Below, one piece after another: positions 59,106-64,000 of a stretch of DNA of 64,000 nt. Source of the DNA: Helicovermis profundi. Its GTDB lineage: Bacteria; Bacillota; Clostridia; Peptostreptococcales; Acidaminobacteraceae. The stretch is taken from positions 2,712,001 through 2,776,000 of the forward strand of contig NZ_AP028654.1 in assembly GCF_033097505.1 (NCBI RefSeq). Direction: 5' to 3'. The number at the start of each line of letters is the position of its first letter. The stretch's first letter is position 1. The position numbers and the translations under genes were made by a program. Below the pieces are notes generated by a model. The model saw only the letters and a list, made by a program, of their open reading frames with translations, was not told the origin of the DNA and ran no database searches.

Positions 59106-60590
59106 CTATTTTTTACAATAATTTTCTAAAGTATAATCAATTCTTTTTATAACTAATTCTTTACCCATTACAATAAGTGATTTTACTAAATCCGGACCAT
59201 GACTTTGACCAGAAAGAGCTACTCTAGTAGGCATAAATAAATTTTTACCCTTTATACCTGTTTCCTTTTGCACCATTTTCATAACTTTTTTTGCAAATTC
59301 TTCATTAATTTCATCTGTTTCGTTTACTTTAGTTTTAAATACTTGAAGCATATCATAAACATGTTCAAGTTCTATCATTTCTCTCGCATCATCATTTTCA
59401 ATTTGAACAGCTTCTCCACTAAATCTTTTAGAAAACTCAGGGATTTCGCTTAACATATTTATATATTCTCTAGATAAATCTACCACTAGCTTTATCCATT
59501 CTTTTTTATCGTTAACATCTTTTTCTTTAATAATTCCTTGTTCTATAAAAAACGGAGTTGATAATTCGCTTAGTTCATCCAAATCTTTTTCTTTTATATA
59601 ATGTGAATTTACCCAATTAAGTTTATTAACATCAAAAACTGATCCACTTTTAGAAACTCTTTCAAATGAAAAAGATTCCGCCATTTCATCAACCGTCATA
59701 ATTTCTTTATTATCTTCCGGACTCCATCCAAGTAAAGCAATGTAATTTATAAGTGCTTCTGGCAAATAACCCTTCTTTTCAAAATCACGTACTGCAACAT
59801 CACCTTGTCTTTTAGAAAGTTTCTTCTTATCAGAATTGAGAATATTTGGAAGATGAACATATGTTGGCACGTCCCATCCAAAAGCTTCATATAAATAAAC
59901 ATGTTTCGGTGTAGACGAAAGCCATTCCTCACCCCTAATTACATGAGTAATTCCCATAAAATGGTCATCAACAATAACAGCTAAATGATAAGTTGGAAAT
60001 CCATCCGTTTTTATTAAAACTTGGTCATCAACATCATTTGTATTAAAAGTAACTTTTCCTCTAACCGCATCTTCAAAAGATATATCTGTGTTTTCAGGTA
60101 ATTTTAATCTAACAACATATTCTTCGCCATTTTCAATTCTCTTAAGTGCATCTTCTTTAGATAAGTCTCGACAATGACCATCATATTTTGGTGTCAAGCC
60201 CTTTTGTTTTTGATCCGCACGTACTTCATCTAATCTTTCTTTTGAACAGAAACAATAATATGCTTTATTTTCATCAATAAGCTTATTTACATATTCATTG
60301 TACATATCTAATCTTTCAGATTGTATATAAGGACCATATCCACCTTTTTGAACAATTTTACCATTTTCTATAAATGGTCCTTCAGTGTGCATAACACCTG
60401 CCCACTTCATAGCTTCAATCATGTTTTCAATTGCACCTTCAACATATCTAGTTCTATCAGTATCTTCAATTCTTAATAAATATGTACCTTCATTTTTTTT
60501 TGCAAATAAATAATTATATAAGGCCGTTCTTAAACCACCTATATGAACCCATCCTGTTGGACTAGGCGCAAATCTTACTCTTACTGACAT
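59106..60590 (-). CDS. gltX: glutamyl-tRNA synthetase
   Basis: A 494-residue class I enzyme of the non-discriminating or discriminating GluRS family. HIGH-type motif [19 protein letters not shown] is near residue 8 and KLSKRQGDV near residue 258. The C-terminal anticodon-binding domain shows [20 protein letters not shown]. Whether it also charges tRNA-Gln cannot be told. No T-box was seen in the upstream region. Confidence 0.98.
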   Translation of the reverse strand: MSVRVRFAPSPTGWVHIGGLRTALYNYLFAKKNEGTYLLRIEDTDRTRYVEGAIENMIEAMKWAGVMHTEGPFIENGKIVQKGGYGPYIQSERLDMYNEYVNKLIDENKAYYCFCSKERLDEVRADQKQKGLTPKYDGHCRDLSKEDALKRIENGEEYVVRLKLPENTDISFEDAVRGKVTFNTNDVDDQVLIKTDGFPTYHLAVIVDDHFMGITHVIRGEEWLSSTPKHVYLYEAFGWDVPTYVHLPNILNSDKKKLSKRQGDVAVRDFEKKGYLPEALINYIALLGWSPEDNKEIMTVDEMAESFSFERVSKSGSVFDVNKLNWVNSHYIKEKDLDELSELSTPFFIEQGIIKEKDVNDKKEWIKLVVDLSREYINMLSEIPEFSKRFSGEAVQIENDDAREMIELEHVYDMLQVFKTKVNETDEINEEFAKKVMKMVQKETGIKGKNLFMPTRVALSGQSHGPDLVKSLIVMGKELVIKRIDYTLENYCKK

Positions 60591-60858
60591 ATATACCTCC
60601 TGAAATATTAATATATAAATTCATTCCATCATATTTATTAGTAACTATCAGTGTTAATATTATCATATTTAAGAGTACTTTAAAAGAAAGCGAAAGTAAA
60701 TTTATCATTACTTTCTATTAATTTTTTTGCAATTTTATAAATTACACACTTTTTACACATTTATAATTTATTTATCACATATATTGAGATTAAACTATGA
60801 ATATAGAAACAGCAAATGAGTTGTTTTAAAAAAATATTTATTCTAAGGAGGAATTAAA
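60591..60858. other. divergent intergenic region gltX / secreted protein
   Basis: A perfect 8-bp stem, GAAAGTAA-ATTTATCA-TTACTTTC (60692-60715), is followed on the plus strand by a T-run (60720-60728). No plus-strand gene precedes it, so it is either a stray terminator or an operator between the divergent genes. A weak GATAATAT box on the minus strand near 60650 may serve gltX. No convincing promoter for the plus gene was fixed. Confidence 0.4.
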
Positions 60859-61584
60859 ATGTTAAACAAATTTTCGAAGGTATTATTAATAGGTTCACTT
60901 TCCCTTATGATTGCAACACCTTTTACTTCATTTGCAGATGACAATGAAGTGCCTACACAAGATCGAACAAATATTGAGCAGCACTCTCAAAGAGAAATGG
61001 TTAACCCATTTAGAAATCCAAAAGGTGGACAAAACCCTAAATTATCTAGGGAAGACAGAGAAGCAAAACGACTTGAAACAATTTCAAATTTATATCCAGA
61101 AATTCTTGATGATGTAACGGCACTTGATAATGAGCATAAGGCGATACACGAAGACTTAAAAGCACAAAACGAGGAAATGAAAACTTATAGAAAAGATACT
61201 CTTGCATCAAAAAAAGATGAAAGAAAAACTTTTATTGCAGATTTAAGAGAAAAAATTAAAAATGGCGAAATAACAAATGAAGAAGCAGCTACAGAATTTG
61301 ATAGCTACATCGCTAAAATAAAAGAAGAAAGAGAAACTCTAAATTCTTTCAAAGAAGAATACAAAACTCAATTCAATTCTTTAAAAGAACAATCAAAACT
61401 TAATAGAGAAAATAGAAAAGCATTAAGAGAAGAACTAAATGTAACTATAAAAAATAATGATTCCGAAGGCTTTAAAGTAATATTTGATAAAATGATTCCA
61501 CTTTTTGAAGAACACATTAATCTTGATAATCAAAGATATGAATTAAAAGCAAAAATGTTTGAAGAGTTAAAAAACTTATTTTAA
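60859..61584 (+). CDS. secreted coiled-coil protein, unknown function
   Basis: A 241-residue protein with a signal peptide (MLNKFSKVLLIGSLSLMIAT, cleavage near TSFA-DD at about residue 27). The mature part is highly charged, rich in Glu, Lys and Arg, with long helical heptad-like stretches such as DREAKRLETISNLYPEILDD and LKEQSKLNRENRKALREEL. No domain is recognised; it recalls periplasmic CpxP/Spy-like or surface coiled-coil chaperones only in composition. AAGGAGG lies seven bases before the ATG. It is the only plus-strand gene in this part, ended by its own terminator. Confidence 0.75.
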   Translation: MLNKFSKVLLIGSLSLMIATPFTSFADDNEVPTQDRTNIEQHSQREMVNPFRNPKGGQNPKLSREDREAKRLETISNLYPEILDDVTALDNEHKAIHEDLKAQNEEMKTYRKDTLASKKDERKTFIADLREKIKNGEITNEEAATEFDSYIAKIKEERETLNSFKEEYKTQFNSLKEQSKLNRENRKALREELNVTIKNNDSEGFKVIFDKMIPLFEEHINLDNQRYELKAKMFEELKNLF

Positions 61585-61598
61585 ATAATAAAATATTA

Positions 61599-61637
61599 GC
61601 TTCAACAGATTTTTTGCAACAGTTGAAGCCACCAAAA
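61599..61637. other. hairpin after the secreted protein gene
   Basis: GCTTCAAC and GTTGAAGC form a perfect 8-bp stem around a loop of about 13 bases that contains ATTTTTTG. It lies about 20 bases past the stop. Confidence 0.5.
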
Positions 61638-61655
61638 CACATATAATCTTCCCAA

Positions 61656-61691
61656 GAAGTTGCCACTATATTAAAGTGCAACTTCTTTTTT
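61656..61691 (+). terminator. terminator between convergent genes
   Basis: AAGTTGC and GCAACTT, extended by AC/GT across a bulge, are followed by CTTTTTT on the plus strand. The convergent minus gene ends at 61750. Confidence 0.75.
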
Positions 61692-61749
61692 CTAGCAACT
61701 AATAAATTTATTTGTGAGAAAGAAGAATAACTATTTTCTTATAAGTATA

Positions 61750-62865
61750 TTAATTAACAATGCTATTTTCAAAACATTCATAAGACGATTTATATAATAT
61801 ACGTTCATAATAATCTTTCGAATTTTCATCAATATTATCATGACCTTTTTGAATTAATACTTTTAAAATAGGCAAAAGCTGAAGTGCATATAGCTTCTTT
61901 GACACAATAGGATCTACTCCCGGCCATGCGTTGCAACTAACAACAACTCTTCTAAACTTAGTACTTGCTATTTCACTAATTTTTTCATACGCTTTATCAT
62001 CAATTTCAAATACAGTTTGATCTAAATCACCTGTGGGTATTCCCTCAATAGCTTTTACTTGAAAAGATTCTATGTCAAAATCATAAGGGTCTGCAGTTAT
62101 ATCTAAAATTACGGCATATTCTGACAATTCATTAATCATAACATTAGAGATAATGCTCTTAGAAGTATCGTCCCTTGATGAAGCATCAACTAATATATCA
62201 GTACTTCTTAATTCGTTTTTTAAAATATTTTCGTTTGAAGTAATGCTTCTAGTAAACATGGTTATTTTTAAACCATTATAATTCGAAATACTTTTCATTC
62301 TTTCATTAGATAAATTTTTAAAAGCTTTTGCAACGGCTAAACCAATATCTCCAACGCCAATTACTGAAACATTAATAGGTTTATCATTATTCACTTTCAT
62401 TTGAACATTTTTTTTCTCTAATTCATTAAGAGCAATGTTAGCGCCATTAAAAGCCGTTCCATAACTATTAACAACAACTCTTTTACCATGATCATCTACC
62501 ATAGAATCCATAGAAAATGCAGAAATTCCCAGTTTTTTTATAAACTTATTTCGTCTTTCTCTAGTATGGTAGTGAAGCATAGAAATTAACACAGAACCTT
62601 TTTTCATATTATTAAGCTCATATTCTTCTGGAGTTCTTAGTACAATTACAACATCTTTTGAGAATATATCTTTTCTAGAAGAAAATTTAATTTCATTATT
62701 TTTTTCTAAATAATCTTCTTCAGTAAATCCTAATTTACTTCCATAACCACTTTCTAGCCAAATATTAACATCACATTCTTTGAGTTCTTCAAAAAAGTCT
62801 GGCAAAAAAGCCCTCTTTTCATTTATTTCCTTATTCATTTTAAGAAATCCGAAATTCTTCGTCAT
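61750..62865 (-). CDS. N5-(carboxyethyl)ornithine synthase homologue
   Basis: A 371-residue NAD(P)-dependent enzyme of the alanine dehydrogenase/transhydrogenase fold. FGFLKMNKEINEKRAFLPDF opens it, WLESGYGSKLGFTEEDYL is typical of the carboxyethylornithine synthase group, and the nucleotide site is VIGVGDIGLAVAKAF near residue 167. The family reductively joins pyruvate to ornithine or lysine. The ATG at 62865 lies seven bases after GGGGG; the frame extends further upstream without a site. Substrate is inferred from similarity only. Confidence 0.85.
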   Translation of the reverse strand: MTKNFGFLKMNKEINEKRAFLPDFFEELKECDVNIWLESGYGSKLGFTEEDYLEKNNEIKFSSRKDIFSKDVVIVLRTPEEYELNNMKKGSVLISMLHYHTRERRNKFIKKLGISAFSMDSMVDDHGKRVVVNSYGTAFNGANIALNELEKKNVQMKVNNDKPINVSVIGVGDIGLAVAKAFKNLSNERMKSISNYNGLKITMFTRSITSNENILKNELRSTDILVDASSRDDTSKSIISNVMINELSEYAVILDITADPYDFDIESFQVKAIEGIPTGDLDQTVFEIDDKAYEKISEIASTKFRRVVVSCNAWPGVDPIVSKKLYALQLLPILKVLIQKGHDNIDENSKDYYERILYKSSYECFENSIVN

Positions 62866-62972
62866 TAAATTCCCCCTTGATTGAAATCCTATGTTTGCTT
62901 CAATCATCCTTTTTATTTTATTGTATCACACATTTTCATTTTTTACGTTTTATTAATATATCAACAATATTT

Positions 62973-63016
62973 TAAAAAAAAGTTTAAACTTTAATATATA
63001 AAGTTTAAACTTTTTA
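62973..63016. terminator. bidirectional terminator
   Basis: AAAAAGTTTAAACTTTA and TAAAGTTTAAACTTTTT form a perfect 17-bp stem with a short loop, with A- and T-runs at both sides. It ends the minus transcript of the Cys-rich protein gene. Confidence 0.8.
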
Positions 63017-63031
63017 CTTTGACATTTTTAA

Positions 63032-63301
63032 TTATTCTTCATTAATAAAACTACTACCTTTCTCAATAACCATATCCATTTTTTTCATAATAAACTCATA
63101 GCCATGTGGTCCATGAGGAATTGTACACTCCGAACAATCTTTAATTCCATGAGTTATTTTATAATTTCCACCACATTTATCTCCTAACATATATAGCGGA
63201 CAATAACAAAATAAACAATTGAATTTCTCCGAATTTTCCGTTTTATGACATGGGAAAAATTCGCATTTTGTATTTTGAACAAACTTGTAATTTGTACTCA
63301 A
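63032..63301 (-). CDS. cysteine-rich small-domain protein
   Basis: An 89-residue protein with nine cysteines: CEFFPCHK, CLFCYCPLY, CGGNY and DCSECTIPHG. This matches the Cys_rich_small family, often near cobalamin or radical-SAM genes, whose role is unknown. The spacing suggests metal or iron-sulfur binding. It lies downstream of proS and ends in a strong terminator. Confidence 0.82.
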   Translation of the reverse strand: MSTNYKFVQNTKCEFFPCHKTENSEKFNCLFCYCPLYMLGDKCGGNYKITHGIKDCSECTIPHGPHGYEFIMKKMDMVIEKGSSFINEE

Positions 63302-63350
63302 TTAAAACACTCCCTACTATATTATTTTGATTTTTATCTTATGCTAATTT

Positions 63351-64000
63351 TTAATACGATTTAGCTAAATATACCATATATTTTGCAGGTTTCCCGCAGA
63401 ACTGACAAACACTACCTAAATTTTCTTCTTCAAATGGAATACATCTTATTGAAACACCAGTTTCGTCTTTAATTTTTTCTTCACATTCTCTTTCTCCGCA
63501 CCACATACCTTTTGCAAAACCTGGAGTTTCTTCCATCTTAACTTTAAAGTCTTCATAGTCTGTAAAGGTAAATGTTTTTTCATCTCTCATTCGAGTCGCT
63601 TTTGTAAGCATGTCATTATGAACTGTTTGAAGAAGTTCTTTAACAGTATTACCAAACCCTTCTAAAGATATAGGTTCTTTTTCAAAATTATCACGTCTCG
63701 CTACCATCGCTACATTATTACTAATATCTCTTGGTCCTATTTCAATTCTAAGAGGCACACCTTTCATTTCATATTGATTAAATTTCCAACCGGCAGAATA
63801 ATTTGCATTATCATCTAATTTAACCCTAATTCCAAGCACTTCTAACTCTTTCTTTATCTCATTAGCTTTTTCAAGAACGCCTTCTTTTTTCTGTGCGATT
63901 GGTATAATCACAACTTGAATTGGTGCGACAAATGGCGGAAGAACCAATCCTCTATTATCACCATGAACCATTATTACTCCACCAATCAATCTAGTTGAAA
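63351..64000 (-). CDS. proS: prolyl-tRNA synthetase, archaeal/eukaryal-type (ProS type 3), C-terminal part
   Basis: The gene runs off the right edge; 216 or so C-terminal residues are present and the frame is open to position 64000. STRLIGGVIMVHGDNRGLVL is the class II motif 3 region, PIQVVIIPI starts the anticodon-binding domain, and GVPLRIEIGPRD is typical of it. The C-terminal zinc-like domain has WCGERECEEKIK and CQFCGKPAKYMVYLAKSY, ending in the conserved tyrosine of type 3 ProRS. The 5' end, N-terminal catalytic motifs and start lie outside the window. Confidence 0.95.
   Translation of the reverse strand, partial: STRLIGGVIMVHGDNRGLVLPPFVAPIQVVIIPIAQKKEGVLEKANEIKKELEVLGIRVKLDDNANYSAGWKFNQYEMKGVPLRIEIGPRDISNNVAMVARRDNFEKEPISLEGFGNTVKELLQTVHNDMLTKATRMRDEKTFTFTDYEDFKVKMEETPGFAKGMWCGERECEEKIKDETGVSIRCIPFEEENLGSVCQFCGKPAKYMVYLAKSY

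Noticed and set aside
60591-60858. Search for a T-box before gltX or cysS
   Set aside because: No T-box sequence (TGGNACCGCG-like) or specifier loop was found upstream of either gene.

Overview
The window is a very AT-rich, gene-dense chromosome segment from a low-GC Gram-positive anaerobe. Gene order, PyrR-type leaders, the rpoB-rpoC-rpsL-rpsG-fusA-tuf and S10-spc-alpha ribosomal clusters, an ECF transporter core beside truA and a SigH-like sigma factor all point to Firmicutes in the wide sense. The base composition, the archaeal-type ProS, PyrBI and a tandem ThyX protein fit the Tissierellia/Peptoniphilaceae group (Parvimonas- or Helcococcus-like). That genus-level guess is inference; the sequence alone does not settle it.

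Layout. 1-1.65 kb: an IS110-family insertion sequence with long non-coding flanks. 1.67-4.7 kb: divergent pyrimidine genes, pyrC on the minus strand and pyrBI on the plus strand, each behind a leader with PyrR-like binding loops. 4.7-12.7 kb: a structured repeat, then minus-strand genes for an NSS transporter, TauE plus rhodanese with a promoter/operator, an FAD oxidoreductase, ndk, a GH18 cell-wall protein and a MazG-like protein. 12.8-17.1 kb: rpsI/rplM, truA and the ECF transporter core (ecfT, ecfA2, ecfA1). 17.2-32.8 kb: a complete alpha/spc/S10 ribosomal supercluster read leftward from a promoter at 33.0 kb. 33.07-35.01 kb: an IS1634-family element flanked by a 62-bp direct repeat that carries a copy of the S10 promoter. 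35.1-47.5 kb: tuf copy 1, fusA, rpsG, rpsL, an L7Ae-like protein, rpoC and rpoB. 47.7-48.4 kb: a four-armed hairpin element followed by four partial tandem copies. 48.5-51.9 kb: rplL, rplJ with an L10 leader, rplA, rplK, nusG, secE, rpmG. 52.2-54.6 kb: a tandem array, tuf copy 2, tRNA-Thr and sigH. 54.7-64 kb: rlmB, a tandem ThyX, mini-RNase III, cysS, gltX, a secreted coiled-coil protein, a carboxyethylornithine synthase homologue, a Cys-rich small protein and the 3' part of proS.

Almost all genes on the minus strand form one long translation/transcription block, so this is mostly housekeeping DNA. The unusual content lies between genes. (i) A family of multi-arm hairpin repeats occurs at 4.8-5.1 kb and 47.76-48.38 kb. 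(ii) A second family of about 148-bp tandem units with terminator-like hairpins follows both tuf genes. (iii) There are two mobile elements, one of which duplicated an essential promoter. (iv) PyrR-like RNA switches seem to work by transcription attenuation at pyrC and by ribosome-binding-site sequestration at pyrB. (v) A perfect inverted repeat overlaps the -10 box of the sulfur-related operon. Several essential genes start with GTG or TTG (rplD, rpsG, fusA, secY, rpmD, rpoC), and two short genes (rpmJ, rpmG) were read directly from the DNA.
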